Shown: piece after piece, positions 52,726-52,972 of the stretch
Numbering within the stretch: the first letter of the stretch is position 1
How the letters are laid out: every line of letters starts with the position of its first letter
NCBI GenBank assembly: GCA_927362715.1
Contig: CAKMIX010000020.1
Span: 1-52,972, forward strand
Direction of reading: 5' to 3'
DNA: 52,972 bases
From: an uncultured Clostridia bacterium
Lineage (GTDB): Bacteria; Bacillota; Clostridia; Oscillospirales; Acutalibacteraceae
The notes under the pieces: model-generated
Told to the model about the DNA's origin: nothing
The model's input: the letters and a program-made list of their open reading frames with translations, nothing else
The model's database searches: none
Made by a program: the position numbers and the translations under genes

Positions 52726-52972
52726 ATCGTAGGGACAGGGCTTGTCCCTGTCCGCTTGCGATGCGCTTTCCCGCGGCCAGCCGCAAGGGCTGTCCCTACG
52801 GGGTCGTGTAAATTTTTTGCCTTGCTGAAAACAATCTCTCCCTCATCTGCCCTCGTAAAGACAGGGAAAGACACAGAACCCTCCTCTGTCTTACGGGCAA
52901 GTTTCACGCATTGCCGTGGCTGCGCTGAAATGAACCGTGCACCACTGTAGGGGCGGGTCTCTGTGCCCGCCC
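52726..52972. repeat. composite repeat arms at the window end
   Basis: An inverted pair GTAGGGACAG (52729-52738) and CTGTCCCTAC (52790-52799) encloses GGGCTTGTCCCTGTCC-type hairpins. A further left arm (GTTTCACGCATTGCCGTGGC at 52901-52920, GTAGGGGCGGG at 52947-52957) is cut by the window end. No gene is seen after 52569. Confidence 0.7.

Overview
The window looks like chromosome from a Gram-positive anaerobe of the class Clostridia (Bacillota), probably a gut Oscillospirales-type bacterium. Supporting this are sigma-A type promoters and strong AGGAGG ribosome binding sites, the YfmF/YfmH pair, an LCP cell-wall ligase, a LacI-controlled sugar operon, BMP-type ABC transport and a TnpV protein. 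Most of the window (about 11.4 kb to the end) is GC-rich backbone. Nothing seen fixes genus or species. No tRNA, rRNA or CRISPR array was recognised.

Region 1 (1-11,400) is an accessory island, more AT-rich in places and made almost entirely of uncharacterised genes. On the plus strand it carries a very small ORF, a sigma-70 region-4-like protein, a DIP1984-like coiled-coil protein, a SLOG-fold protein and a run of hypothetical genes. A translationally coupled operon of three related large proteins follows (5417-8891); the second one carries a C-terminal cyclic-phosphate-processing receiver (cREC) domain. Minus-strand genes are an orphan 329-aa protein with its own strong promoter, a soluble FtsH-like AAA/M41 protease, and a TnpV two-gene unit between 11-bp direct repeats.

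Region 2 (11,400-21,100) is housekeeping: galU, a zinc-ribbon DUF2628 membrane protein, purB and aspS on the minus strand; an LCP-family protein, a GH51 arabinofuranosidase and another zinc-ribbon membrane protein on the plus strand.

Region 3 (21,600-32,400) is a nine-gene, tightly overlapping minus-strand operon. In order of transcription it encodes an AlsE-like epimerase, an AlsK-like ROK kinase, RpiB, an ABC ATPase, two permeases, a BMP lipoprotein, a degenerate nucleoside-hydrolase homologue and an intact nucleoside hydrolase. A LacI regulator lies upstream with a consensus promoter and a palindromic operator; two more copies of the operator lie between lacI and the operon. The set suggests import and hydrolysis of a nucleoside-like glycoside and feeding of the sugar through an allose-type (or ribose) route to central metabolism.

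Region 4 (32,500-38,300) has an internally deleted aldo/keto reductase gene with an intact promoter and operator, an ABM-domain monooxygenase, a small membrane-protein gene interrupted by TGA, a four-gene zinc-ribbon/lipoprotein membrane cluster and two XRE regulators.

Region 5 (38,300-52,972) holds the overlapping operon yfmF-yfmH-lgt-folD, a 2433-aa cyclic beta-1,2-glucan synthase-like protein, and a radical SAM protein.

The intergenic spaces of the backbone carry a composite repeat family: arms of TTAGA-rich sequence leading into a GTAGGGGCGGG block, sometimes arranged as large head-to-head palindromes (two good copies near 21.4 kb and 50.5 kb, partial copies elsewhere).
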